Assembly: GCF_015277775.1 (NCBI RefSeq)
Contig: NZ_CP063849.1
Span: 3,348,001 to 3,412,000 of the forward strand
Direction of reading: 5' to 3'
Origin: Paludibaculum fermentans
Lineage (GTDB): Bacteria; Acidobacteriota; Terriglobia; Bryobacterales; Bryobacteraceae
DNA: 64,000 nucleotides
Within the stretch, counting starts at the first letter, position 1. The number at the start of each line of letters is the position of its first letter. Both the position numbers and the translations under genes were made by a program. The notes under the pieces were generated by a model, which saw only the letters and a program-made list of their open reading frames with translations, searched no databases and was not told the origin of the DNA. Below are positions 17,066 to 26,037 of the stretch, piece by piece.

Positions 17066-18660
17066 GGCCGGGCTCCGCGCCGGCAAACGTACACCGTGCC
17101 GTCGCCCAATGTCCCCGGGAATTCACGGACAACCTGATAGTCCTGGTTTACGATCTGCCAAGTCTGCGGATCCCAGGCTTTCAGATGGACCGGCAAGGTA
17201 TACACCAGCCACTCCGTTGGCTTCGTTTTGTAGAGGTCGAGGAACGCCTGGTCGGTCAAGGGCCGCTGCCACTGCGGCGCGTACCAGGTGTAGGCATTCG
17301 CCGCCAGACCGACCGCCGCCACCGGCTGGTGGAACTGCTCGACGTAGTCCCGGGCTCCGGTAAAGTCCTGTTTTGGATAGCGATAGACACGCGGCACCGT
17401 CAGCGCCGACGCGAGGACGATGAGCCCGGCCAGGCCGAGTCCCACTTTGGAAGGCAGCCGCAGCAGTTCGACTGACCGCAGGGCGCCGTGCATCGCGATG
17501 AGCAGCGCAAAGCCCATGCAGAAGAAGAAGAACCTGGGCCAGAGGTTGTGGCCCATGGCCAGCATCAGTCCGCCGCTGATCACGCCCGGCAGGACAAACG
17601 CCCAGGCGGCGGCCGCGTTCCGGCGATGGATGTCGAACCAGCCCAACGCCATGACCAAGCCGCCGACAACCAGCACGGCTACCGAGGAAAATCCCAGCTT
17701 CAGGCTGCGCACGGCCTCGCGGACCACCCATAGCGGGTCTGTCCACTCCGACGGCAGCGATACCTCGCCCAAGCCCGTCCGCAGGAACTCAGGCAACGCC
17801 AAGGCGTGGAGCTGGAGCGCGAGCGTACCAGCCAAGAACATGGAAGCAAAGGGGATCCACCAACCAACCTGGCGCCAGCCGCGACGGACCATCAACTGGA
17901 TCAGGGAGATGATCCCGTGGCTCGCCAAGACGAAAGCCATGGTCAGGTGGGTCCAGAGTCCGAGTGCTCCGCAGATGCTGTAGAACAGCCAAAGCCTTAG
18001 GCTGCCGCGCCGTTCCGCTTCCAGCCACAGCCACGTCCCGGCCAGGGTGAAGAACAGTAGCCCGGAGTACCCGCGCGCGTTCTGTGAGAACCAGATATGG
18101 TGGTAACTCACTGTCAACAAAGCGGTTGCCAGCAGCGCCTCGCGGTCGCCCGTCACCCGTCGGCCCAGCAGGAACAGAGCCCAAAGGCTCGCCACGCCGA
18201 AGAAGACAGCCGGCAGCCGGACGGCCCACTCGTTCAGCCCGAAAACCACCACGCAAACCCGTGCCATGACTGAAAACAACATATGTTGGTTTTGGGAAGC
18301 GAAGCTCGTCAGGATGACGTTGAGCGGCGGGCTGATGTTGTCCATCACCGCGAAGATCTCGTCCATCCACAAACAGGTGTTGAGATGGATCAGGCGCAAC
18401 ACCAGCGCCAGCACGGTGAGGATGCCCAGCGGCAGCCACGGCATGGCCTGCCGTTCCTCCGCCTGCGCCAGAAGCACCGGGCGGCGGAGGCTCCACAGAA
18501 CCAATAGCACGGCATGAAGACCGAGTAGGATCTTGAAGATAGCAGGGCCGGAGGTGAGCGACCCGGGTGCGCGGCCGAACAGGGCCTCCAGCGCGGAGCC
18601 GGGCGTCAGAACCGCTGCCAACAGCAGGAGCAGCCCGATGCTGAGTACCCCGCGTTTCAC
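17062..18660 (-). CDS. GT39/ArnT-like integral membrane glycosyltransferase
   Basis: 532 residues from GTG 18660, which overlaps the preceding stop as GTGA. About eleven membrane segments. The first periplasmic loop has 'L-W-M-D-E-I-F' (an acidic pair after a hydrophobic segment), the catalytic-type motif of the dolichyl/undecaprenyl-phosphate-sugar-dependent GT-C family. The following membrane regions contain 'A-V-R-L-P-A-V-F-F-G-V-A-S', which is typical of ArnT/PMT_2 proteins. It should transfer a sugar from a lipid phosphate donor on the outer face of the inner membrane. The acceptor is unknown. Confidence 0.8.
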   Translation of the reverse strand: MKRGVLSIGLLLLLAAVLTPGSALEALFGRAPGSLTSGPAIFKILLGLHAVLLVLWSLRRPVLLAQAEERQAMPWLPLGILTVLALVLRLIHLNTCLWMDEIFAVMDNISPPLNVILTSFASQNQHMLFSVMARVCVVVFGLNEWAVRLPAVFFGVASLWALFLLGRRVTGDREALLATALLTVSYHHIWFSQNARGYSGLLFFTLAGTWLWLEAERRGSLRLWLFYSICGALGLWTHLTMAFVLASHGIISLIQLMVRRGWRQVGWWIPFASMFLAGTLALQLHALALPEFLRTGLGEVSLPSEWTDPLWVVREAVRSLKLGFSSVAVLVVGGLVMALGWFDIHRRNAAAAWAFVLPGVISGGLMLAMGHNLWPRFFFFCMGFALLIAMHGALRSVELLRLPSKVGLGLAGLIVLASALTVPRVYRYPKQDFTGARDYVEQFHQPVAAVGLAANAYTWYAPQWQRPLTDQAFLDLYKTKPTEWLVYTLPVHLKAWDPQTWQIVNQDYQVVREFPGTLGDGTVYVCRRGARP

Positions 18661-19592
18661 TGTGGTGGCTCGTGTTCATGGGGATGCGACTGGCGCGTCA
18701 GCAGTCCCCAGGCTTCGCCCAGGCACCATGGCGTGGCGAACAGCAGCATCGCCGGCATACAACGCAGCCAGGTGAAGAATCCTCGGCCGGTGCGAACGGC
18801 ACGGATCCCCGGCCGCAGTACGAGCAGAGGCGTAATGAGCGGCACGGCCAGGATGTAAACCCAACGCATCCAGGAGGATACCCAGTGAGCGCGGGCCGCG
18901 CCGAAGATCCGGCCCCAGGCGAAGCGCTCAGACATCATGGCCTGCACGTCGATGGGGCCGCGGTCCTGGTAGACCAGGATGCGCGGGGTTTGCCACAGCG
19001 TATGCCCCCGGCGCAGGAGTTCCCAGTTGACCGTCACCTCGTTATAACGATCGGTCCAGAGGTGCCGGACTTCCTCGAGCGCCGCACGTTTATAACCGGT
19101 GTTGACGTCGGTGAGGTAGTTGGCCGGCCCCTCCGGAAGCGGCAGTTGGTATCGCCCGAAATCCAGCAGAAAGACCGCCCAGTTGAAGACGTTGTGGTGC
19201 CTGTTCTCGACAGCCCCGCCGATGGCGGCGTGCGGCAACCGGTGCGCCTCGAGAACCTGGTCGCACCAGTCTGGGGCCGGAGCCCCCCAATCCTGTACTA
19301 AGGCAATGACTTCGCCCCGGGCAGCCTTCAGCCCCTGCGAAGCCCTGCGGTCAAACAGTTCATGCCGCGCCGTGACGGTCCCAGGCTTGGATTGTGTGAA
19401 CGCATGGCCCAGATCCAGAAATTGGATCTCGGGAAAGCGGGCCTGAAACCGGTCCATGCCCTGCATCGAGTCGTCGAACGGCAGGATGACCTCGACCGGC
19501 TTACCCAGGGTTTGCGGCACGAGCGCCTCCAGACACCGGGAAAGTGTCTGCTGGTCACCCACCACGGCCACAACGACGGAGAGCCGGATCAC
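18657..19592 (-). CDS. glycosyltransferase family 2 with C-terminal membrane segments
   Basis: 311 residues from GTG 19592; a TTG three codons earlier is possible. The N-terminal strand RLSVVVAVVGDQQTLSRCLEAL and the later ARGEVIALVQDWGAPAPDW occupy the positions of nucleotide-binding strands in GT2. The metal-binding DxD is not canonical (DWGAP in its place). A 'N-T-G-Y-K-R-A-A-L' acceptor element and two hydrophobic segments near the C-terminus (WVYILAVPLITPLLVL; MPAMLLFATPW) suggest membrane association. It heads the minus-strand glycan operon, and a possible 25-codon leader ORF overlaps its start as GTGA. Confidence 0.75.
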   Translation of the reverse strand: MIRLSVVVAVVGDQQTLSRCLEALVPQTLGKPVEVILPFDDSMQGMDRFQARFPEIQFLDLGHAFTQSKPGTVTARHELFDRRASQGLKAARGEVIALVQDWGAPAPDWCDQVLEAHRLPHAAIGGAVENRHHNVFNWAVFLLDFGRYQLPLPEGPANYLTDVNTGYKRAALEEVRHLWTDRYNEVTVNWELLRRGHTLWQTPRILVYQDRGPIDVQAMMSERFAWGRIFGAARAHWVSSWMRWVYILAVPLITPLLVLRPGIRAVRTGRGFFTWLRCMPAMLLFATPWCLGEAWGLLTRQSHPHEHEPPQ

Positions 19593-19666
19593 TGCCTGCA
19601 ATCGCTTTCCGATTCCTGAGCGGGCAGCGCGGCGCCGGGACCTGCTGGAGCCTGTGGTGTTCGCAT
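19589..19666 (-). CDS. possible 25-codon leader ORF coupled to the GT2 gene
   Basis: ATG 19666 is preceded by GGGGAG at a usable distance. It opens a 25-codon frame (MRTPQAPAGPGAALPAQESE plus five residues) whose TGA overlaps the GTG of the GT2 gene by the same GTGA used at the next junctions. The peptide is proline/alanine-rich and has no recognisable domain. It may be a regulatory leader peptide or chance; the junction match is the main argument. Confidence 0.3.
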   Translation of the reverse strand: MRTPQAPAGPGAALPAQESESDCRQ

Positions 19667-19732
19667 GAAGCTCCCCATTTTCTCACGAGACGGCTGCGTG
19701 GCGACGGCCCATGCGGATGGCCTAAATCCAGC

Positions 19733-19761
19733 TTGAAAACAGAAGATTGAGGCAGCATAAT
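19733..19761 (+). promoter_or_regulatory. sigma-70-type promoter for the haem peroxidase gene
   Basis: TTGAAA (19733-19738), a 17-base spacer, then CATAAT (19756-19761). Both hexamers are close to consensus at ideal spacing. The predicted start of transcription is near 19768, giving a leader of about 40 bases before ATG 19807. Confidence 0.55.
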
Positions 19762-19806
19762 CTCAGCTACTCCATACTGGATCGCTAGCGACAGAAAGAC
19801 AAATCC

Positions 19807-22638
19807 ATGAAACGATTGCTTTACATCTTCACCTGCCTGGGCCTGCTCAGCATGAGCGTGCCTGTTCAGGCTGCATCGGAGAAGGAAACAAAGGAAGAGA
19901 AGGACGCGCTAAAAGCCTGCGCGCAGATGGTGCTCTCCGGTCTGCGGAAGGTCGCCGACGTCCGCGACGCGCGATTCCTCGGCAAAGTCCAGGAAGATAC
20001 AGCGCTCTGCCGGGGTGGCCAGAAGGCCCTGCAGTTCCGCAACACGCCCTGGGTCGACTGGTCGAACTACTGGGGTACGGGCGACATGTCCACGCGGCTG
20101 CCCGGTCTCATCTTTAAGGACGCACCAGGGAAACGCGGAGTCCGAGGCGCGCTGATGGACCTGGAGTTCCAGCGCATCGAACTGATCAAGTTCAACCTGT
20201 TTGAAAACAGTGGCACCTACAAGGAGTACGTCCTGGGTCGTGACGGAGTGGGCGGACCCGCGCTCAAACGTTGGGACGCCATGCGTCTACCGGCCTCCAG
20301 CCCGTTCTTTGCGGCCGTGGGCGGCGAGGGTCAGCAGGTCTGCAAAGGCGACCTGACCCGGGCGCGGACGCTCACCGGGATCTGCAACGACGTGGTGAAT
20401 CCGGCGATGGGCTCCGCCGGGCAGCTCTTTGCCCGCAATGTTGAGTTTGAGGCGACATTCCCTGACCTGAGTTCCGACCAACTGGCAAGGAACCGCCATG
20501 GCGACCGCCTGGGCCTGCTGAAGCCGGATCCGCAGGTGATCAGCCGCAAGCTGTTCACTCGCCCCCAGAGCAATCCCGACGCCTGCCGCGAGGGCTTTGG
20601 CATGCCCGGGATGCCCGTCGATGCCAACTGCGACTACAAGAAGGCTCCGTTCTTCAATGTCCTGGCCGCCTATTGGATCCAGTTCATGACCCACGACTGG
20701 TTCTCGCATATGGACGAGGGCCACAACGCACAGGAATACATGAAGGTCGGCTGCGAATCGCAGAAGGTGAACGGCGTGGAGACACCGCTGACCGAGGAGG
20801 ACGCCAAACGCCTGGGCTGCCGTCCCGACGACCGCGTCGACAAGGGCTTCGTCGCCAACGACGCGGCTCCGGAGAAGTTCACCAGCGGCAGCCGGGAGTA
20901 CATGACGCGCGCGCCCAAGGTGATGGCCAACAACAACACCGCCTGGTGGGATGCGTCGCAGATCTACGGCTATGACGAACGCTCGCAGAAGCGCGTGAAG
21001 CGCGATCCGGCCGACCGCGCCAAGCTCCTGCTGGTTACCAACAGAGGCAAGCCCGGCTACCTGCCCGTCTTCGACGCCAACGATCCCATCAGTCCGCAGT
21101 GGACCGGCCAGGAGACGGCGGCCTTCCCCGACAACTGGACCATCGGCCTCAGCTTCCTGCACACGGTCTTCACGCGCGAGCACAACGCGTTCGTCGACGA
21201 GTTCCGCAAGCTGGCGGCGAAGAAGCCGAATGACGATTCCGGCCTGCGCAATCCGGCCGACCCGAAGAAGAAGATCGCCTACAAGGACGTCACGCCGGAC
21301 GAGCTGTTTGAATGCGCCCGGCTGGTGGTGGCAGCGGAAATCGCCAAGATCCACACCACGGAGTGGACGCCACAACTGCTCTACGACGAACCGCTCTATG
21401 CCGCGATGAATGCCAACTGGAACGGCCTGCTGGGCAGCGGCGGCGGCGACGTCTCCAAGGTGCTGAACGACATCGTCACGAAGAACTTCGGCAAGTCCGA
21501 CGACGTGAAGAAGGCGACCTCCTGGTATTCGGTCTTTGCCAGCGGCCCGGGCATCTTCGGACTGGGTAGCAAGGTGAGGGGCTACGACATGACGAAGCCG
21601 GAGTTTCTGAACGGTGGCGTGAATCACTTCGGCTCGCCGTTCAATTTCCCCGAGGAGTTTGTCACGGTCTACCGGCTGCACCCGCTGCTGCCGGACCTGA
21701 TCGAATACCGCGAGCTCGACAAGGATCCCAACAAGATCGCCAGCAAGATCCCGATTATCGAGACGTTTGAAGCCAAAGCAACGCCCATGATGGACGAGCG
21801 CGGAGCCGCCAACTGGGGTCTCAGCCTGGGCCGCCAGCGCCTGGGCCTGCTGACACTGCAGAACCATCCGCAATTCCTGCAGAACATCACATTGAGCCGC
21901 CTGGACAGTCCAACCAAGAAGCTCGATCTGGCTGCGCTCGACCTCATCCGCGATCGTGAACACGGCGTTCCGCGCTTCAATGAGTTCCGCCGCCAGTACG
22001 GCCTGCGTCAACTCACCAGCTTCGACGACTTCGCCGACGCGCATCTGCCGGCCGATTCGCCGGAGAAAGCCGAGCAGCTCAAAATGACCGCGCTGCTGCG
22101 GGAAGTCTACGGGCAGCACGTGTGCGATGCCTCGAAGGTGATCACCGATGCGCAGAAGAACGAGGACGGCACGCCGATCAACGACTGCCTGGGCAAGCCG
22201 AATGGGACGACTGTCGACAACATCGAGGATGTCGACACGGTGGTGGGCTGGCTGGCGGAATACACGCGGCCGCATGGCTACGCCATCTCGGAAACCCAGT
22301 TTGTCGTGTTCATCCTGAACGCCTCGCGGCGTCTCTTCAGCGACCGCTTCTTTACCTCCAGCTTCCGGCCCGAGTTCTATACGACGCTGGGTGTCGAGTG
22401 GGTGAATCACAACGGACCCGGCGGCGAGGTCATGGAAAAAGGTGAGCCGAATGGGCACAAACAACCCGTCTCGCCGTTCAAGCGTGTGCTGCTGCGTACG
22501 GTGCCGGAATTGGCGCCGGAGCTCAGCAATGTCGTGAATGTGTTCGATCCGTGGAATCGCGATCGCGGCTCCTACTACACCCTGGAGTGGAAGCCGCGTC
22601 CCGGAGCCGAGCAGGATCCGGCGTTTAGCAAGCCGTGA
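19807..22638 (+). CDS. secreted animal-type haem peroxidase
   Basis: 943 residues with a signal peptide (MKRLLYIFTCLGLLSMSVPVQAA). The catalytic core has the hallmarks of the peroxidase-cyclooxygenase superfamily: a distal histidine-tryptophan segment T-H-D-W-F-S-H (H296), then FLHTVFTREHNAFVDEF, and a proximal histidine in VYRLHPLLPDLIEYREL (H625). A region with 'N-G-G-V-N-H-F-G-S-P' precedes the proximal helix. Bacterial members oxidise halides, lipids or phenolics using peroxide. Substrate is not deducible. The protein is longer than most stand-alone domains because of N- and C-terminal extensions (first ~200 residues have no match I recognise). A good promoter lies upstream and a strong hairpin downstream, so it is probably monocistronic. 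Confidence 0.88.
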   Translation: MKRLLYIFTCLGLLSMSVPVQAASEKETKEEKDALKACAQMVLSGLRKVADVRDARFLGKVQEDTALCRGGQKALQFRNTPWVDWSNYWGTGDMSTRLPGLIFKDAPGKRGVRGALMDLEFQRIELIKFNLFENSGTYKEYVLGRDGVGGPALKRWDAMRLPASSPFFAAVGGEGQQVCKGDLTRARTLTGICNDVVNPAMGSAGQLFARNVEFEATFPDLSSDQLARNRHGDRLGLLKPDPQVISRKLFTRPQSNPDACREGFGMPGMPVDANCDYKKAPFFNVLAAYWIQFMTHDWFSHMDEGHNAQEYMKVGCESQKVNGVETPLTEEDAKRLGCRPDDRVDKGFVANDAAPEKFTSGSREYMTRAPKVMANNNTAWWDASQIYGYDERSQKRVKRDPADRAKLLLVTNRGKPGYLPVFDANDPISPQWTGQETAAFPDNWTIGLSFLHTVFTREHNAFVDEFRKLAAKKPNDDSGLRNPADPKKKIAYKDVTPDELFECARLVVAAEIAKIHTTEWTPQLLYDEPLYAAMNANWNGLLGSGGGDVSKVLNDIVTKNFGKSDDVKKATSWYSVFASGPGIFGLGSKVRGYDMTKPEFLNGGVNHFGSPFNFPEEFVTVYRLHPLLPDLIEYRELDKDPNKIASKIPIIETFEAKATPMMDERGAANWGLSLGRQRLGLLTLQNHPQFLQNITLSRLDSPTKKLDLAALDLIRDREHGVPRFNEFRRQYGLRQLTSFDDFADAHLPADSPEKAEQLKMTALLREVYGQHVCDASKVITDAQKNEDGTPINDCLGKPNGTTVDNIEDVDTVVGWLAEYTRPHGYAISETQFVVFILNASRRLFSDRFFTSSFRPEFYTTLGVEWVNHNGPGGEVMEKGEPNGHKQPVSPFKRVLLRTVPELAPELSNVVNVFDPWNRDRGSYYTLEWKPRPGAEQDPAFSKP

Positions 22639-22660
22639 ACGCGGCTGTTCCCAACCTGCG

Positions 22661-22696
22661 GTGGACGGCTTCTGCGACCAACCCGAAGCCGTCCAC
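22661..22696. terminator. 12-bp hairpin between convergent genes
   Basis: GTGGACGGCTTC (22661-22672) pairs perfectly with GAAGCCGTCCAC (22685-22696) around a 12-base loop, 22 bases after the peroxidase stop. A CCCTTT follows at a short distance, but there is no real T-tract. It could terminate both converging genes. Confidence 0.65.
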
Positions 22697-22727
22697 ACGG
22701 AACTCCCTTTGGGCTGGAGCTACAGGA

Positions 22728-25700
22728 TCAACGATCCTGCGCCAGCAGCCGCACGGGTCCGAATAAGCCGGAGCGTAGCGGCTCGAGCTCCGTCCAGGGC
22801 CGCTGGCCGGAGGTAGTAATGTTGGTACTCGTGATGCGCTGGGCGGCCGGCAAATGCGAATCACCCACCAGCCGGTTGTACCAGGTGTTCGTCACCTCGA
22901 CTACCAGTTCGTTCGCACCGTCCTTCATGGCGGCGGTGCAATCGGCCTGGAAAGGCGCCGTCCACAGGACGCCCAGTGATTTGCCGTTGAGCCACGCTTC
23001 GCCGATGGTCCAGAGATCGCCGAGATCGAGCAGGACCTTCCCCGCTTTGCCGGCCGTGCCCGCAGGCACCTGAAAGGCCTGGCGGTAGCGGGCTGAGCCG
23101 GAGAAGAACTTCACGCCGGGGTCGGTGCTGGCTGTCCACGAATCCAGGCTGGTCATTTGGACGGACGCGGGTGCTCCGAGCTCCTTCTCGAACTCGACGG
23201 TCCAGGGTCCACCCAACCCCATCAACTCGCGCGGCGCGGGTGCAGGTACAGCCGTGACACCGGCCTTGGCGGGCCTCCGGAATATGACGAAGGTGGAGCC
23301 ATTGCGGTCCAGCGCGAGCGGGACATCGACGGACTGCGAGGCTGCGGTGTAGCTGGGTGCGTCCGAGATCGAGGCAGAGACGGGATCCCACAGTTCCGGC
23401 ACGCGTTGCGGTACGCGGAACTTCGCGGCCGCTTTGACGGGTGCGGTGGTCGTGTTGCGCACGAAGTAGATATCCGCATCGGCCGTGCGGCGATGTGTGA
23501 AGTCGAGGGTCGAAGGCGCGGTGAAGTCGGGGGCGATCTTCATGGCGCTGAGAACATCTTTTACGGGCTTGCCCCAGATCACGCGGCCTTTGCCGTGGAC
23601 GCGCTCTCCGGCGGCCGGAATCGCTCCGGCGCCCCAAAGTTGGTCAGCCAGCGCACGGACCTTCGAGTCGCTCTGGGGATAGCCTTCCAGCCCCACGGCA
23701 TGGCTTGGCTTCGGCCCCAGCACGGTGGCGCCTGCCGCTACCAACTGCTCGATCTTCGCGAGCACCGCAGGGTGCGCCTCGACGGAATCCGGCAGCACGA
23801 GCAACGCGTAACTGGGTCCGTTCGGCACCGTCAACCGGCCGTCCTTTACGCTGAGCCGGTTGAGGATCACGTCGGAGTTCGTGACGTCGTAGTCGTAGCC
23901 CGCCGGATCGAGTTGGCGCGGCGGAATGAACTTATAGCCGCCGTCGCCATAGTAGTAGAGGATGTCGGCCACGAAGTCGCCGCGCTGCAGCAGGTACGAC
24001 GAGCGGGCGAGATAGTCGACGAAGGGCCGGGCCTTCGGCCACCATGTGACGTTGCGATTGATGTGCGTACCGGCGACATAGGCCCAACCGGGCTTGCCGG
24101 CCTGCGGAGCGTTGTGAGCCCACGTGTGCCACACGAAGTGATTGCCGCCCTCGACGAAGACGCGATCGGCGCTCCACTTGATGTCCTGCGGCCCTTCGCG
24201 CCACTCTTCAAAAGAGGTGAAGGACTCCAGGTTAACGCGGGGCTTGTTGTAGAGGTGTCCCGCGGAAGCGGTCTCCTTCACCACCCACAAACCGCTCACA
24301 TCGGGCCACCAGGGCCAGAACTCGCCCTGGATGTCATCCACCGCATTGTTGGCGGCCAGCGCGTCAACCGGCACGTTGTGAATGGGCGGTCCGGGTCCGC
24401 CTGCCTCGGATTTGATCGTGAGACCCGCCTTGTGGGCGGACTCGCGCGCGGCCACGTAATAGGCGTCGATCAGGACCTCGCTGAGGGTCTTGCGGTAGTC
24501 AAAGAGGAATCGCTCGGTCTGGTCTTCGGTCCCGACGCGCGCTCCCAACACCGCGGGCAGATAGGGCTCCATCGCATAGCCGCGCCGCCGCTGGAATTCC
24601 TGGGTAAAGGTGGGGGACCACACCGGACCGCGCACCTCGTAGCTCGCCAGATAGAGATTCCCAATGCCGCTCTTGCTGAGGTCGCCGAAGGTTTCGCGCA
24701 ACCGGGCGATGACGTAATCCATGTGGGCGCGCGTCGCTTCGGCGCTGAGGTGATCCGTGGCCCAACCGTCGGAGTTCGGACTCGGGACCTTAAGCCGCTC
24801 TCCGGTGTTCATGCAGACGAAGCGGAGGATCGTCCAGTGGCCGGGGGGCGCGGTCCACTTCAAGTGCCCCTGGGCGTCGACTTGCGCCGTGACATTCACC
24901 AGCTCAGTGGCGGAATTGAACAGGAAAGGCGGCAGACCCGCGGAGGCGAACACTCCGCCCGGCCCAGTGGTGCTGGCGTCGTTGATGTTGTCGACATTCC
25001 AGGCGCCGTCGTAGCCCAGCGGCGTGGGTCCACGCAGCACCAGGGCGCCGTTGCTGTACCGATTGGCGGCGCGCGCGGCGGCAACGTTCAGTCCTTCATC
25101 GTTGAACAGCGAGAATTCGCCAAGAGTCCATCGCGGCCTGGCCGAGTCGTGCCCACTCAGCAACCGCAACCGGATGTACTGGGCACGCGTCCCAGCAGGC
25201 AGGGCGAACTTCTTCGGACCCGGACCAGGCTCTAGCGTCCCGCGCAGAACTTCGTGGAATTCTTCATCGCGCCAGCCCGTAGTGGAGACCGCCAGGCTGA
25301 ATTCCTTCGTCGGGGTCATGGTGGCAGCCAGGTCCGCCGGAGCCTTGGCGTCACCGTTGTCGAGCACGGCCTCTTTCAGGGTGTGGATGCGGTTCGGCTC
25401 CAGCCGCAGCACCAGTTCATGGCCCGGGCTCCGTTTCGCGTCGCGCACAGCCAGCACGGCGACATCCTTCCAGAAGGCGGGCTTTCCGTCGGGGCCCTTG
25501 GGCGCGGCCGGGGTCGCCATCGGAAACGGCAGCAACACGTCGACGGCTTTGCCGCCCTCCACTGTGGTCTCCGTCGGATAGAGCCCCATGCTGGCGTGGC
25601 GCGGCTCAATCCAATGGCCGCCCAGATCCCAGCTACTGATGACGGAGATGTCGACGGGCAGGCCGAGGGAGCGAGCCTGGTCCACCGACTTCTTCATCTG

Positions 25701-25994
25701 CCCCATCCACTCCGGGCTCAGGAATGCCGGGCCCGCCGGCGGACGCGCATTCCTGTCTCCGCCCGCGCCCATGTCGAACAGCAGCAGCCCGCCGAAGCCC
25801 ATGTCCTTCATGGCCTGCAGGTCTTTCTGGGCGGAGGGGGGATCGACGAAGCCGTTCATCCAGAGCCAGTAGACATCGGGCCGGGCCATGGGTGGCGGAT
25901 TGCGGAAGCCCTGCTCCAGCGAAGGAGCCGGCTGCGTCTGCGCCCACATCGCCGCGGCGGAAAGGGCGCTCAATACAAACAACGGAGATTTCAT
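22728..25994 (-). CDS. GH106-type glycoside hydrolase (alpha-L-rhamnosidase), secreted
   Basis: 1088 residues with a signal peptide (MKSPLFVLSALSAAAMWAQ). The mature protein opens FRNPPPMARPDVYWLWMNGFVDP, followed by DLQAMKDMGFGGLLLFDMGAG: the start of the (beta/alpha)8 domain of GH106 and related large hydrolases. C-terminal galactose-binding-like beta-sandwich features appear after residue ~930 (GPWTVEFEKELGAP ... ARYRQAF ... LLDLGDLWTIGEAWLNGKSLGVLW). GH106 enzymes remove alpha-L-rhamnose, including from rhamnogalacturonan. It is the last gene of the transport/isomerase operon, 43 bases after the isomerase gene. The family call is firm at the level of this large-hydrolase group; exact linkage is unknown. 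Confidence 0.8.
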   Translation of the reverse strand: MKSPLFVLSALSAAAMWAQTQPAPSLEQGFRNPPPMARPDVYWLWMNGFVDPPSAQKDLQAMKDMGFGGLLLFDMGAGGDRNARPPAGPAFLSPEWMGQMKKSVDQARSLGLPVDISVISSWDLGGHWIEPRHASMGLYPTETTVEGGKAVDVLLPFPMATPAAPKGPDGKPAFWKDVAVLAVRDAKRSPGHELVLRLEPNRIHTLKEAVLDNGDAKAPADLAATMTPTKEFSLAVSTTGWRDEEFHEVLRGTLEPGPGPKKFALPAGTRAQYIRLRLLSGHDSARPRWTLGEFSLFNDEGLNVAAARAANRYSNGALVLRGPTPLGYDGAWNVDNINDASTTGPGGVFASAGLPPFLFNSATELVNVTAQVDAQGHLKWTAPPGHWTILRFVCMNTGERLKVPSPNSDGWATDHLSAEATRAHMDYVIARLRETFGDLSKSGIGNLYLASYEVRGPVWSPTFTQEFQRRRGYAMEPYLPAVLGARVGTEDQTERFLFDYRKTLSEVLIDAYYVAARESAHKAGLTIKSEAGGPGPPIHNVPVDALAANNAVDDIQGEFWPWWPDVSGLWVVKETASAGHLYNKPRVNLESFTSFEEWREGPQDIKWSADRVFVEGGNHFVWHTWAHNAPQAGKPGWAYVAGTHINRNVTWWPKARPFVDYLARSSYLLQRGDFVADILYYYGDGGYKFIPPRQLDPAGYDYDVTNSDVILNRLSVKDGRLTVPNGPSYALLVLPDSVEAHPAVLAKIEQLVAAGATVLGPKPSHAVGLEGYPQSDSKVRALADQLWGAGAIPAAGERVHGKGRVIWGKPVKDVLSAMKIAPDFTAPSTLDFTHRRTADADIYFVRNTTTAPVKAAAKFRVPQRVPELWDPVSASISDAPSYTAASQSVDVPLALDRNGSTFVIFRRPAKAGVTAVPAPAPRELMGLGGPWTVEFEKELGAPASVQMTSLDSWTASTDPGVKFFSGSARYRQAFQVPAGTAGKAGKVLLDLGDLWTIGEAWLNGKSLGVLWTAPFQADCTAAMKDGANELVVEVTNTWYNRLVGDSHLPAAQRITSTNITTSGQRPWTELEPLRSGLFGPVRLLAQDR

Positions 25995-26037
25995 ACGTGG
26001 TTCTCCCGGGAACTACGGTCAGCCAGCCGAGACACGG

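Noticed and set aside
20287-22698. An 803-codon open frame on the minus strand across the peroxidase gene
   Set aside because: It is antisense to a gene with clear haem-peroxidase motifs and its translation is Arg/His/Gln-rich low-complexity sequence typical of the reverse frame of GC-rich genes.
22639-22727. Small gene between peroxidase and GH106
   Set aside because: The gap is mostly filled by a 12-bp hairpin and shows no coding pattern.
23157-25235. A 692-codon open frame on the plus strand across the GH106 gene
   Set aside because: Antisense to a well-supported hydrolase, no recognisable domain, composition typical of a shadow frame.
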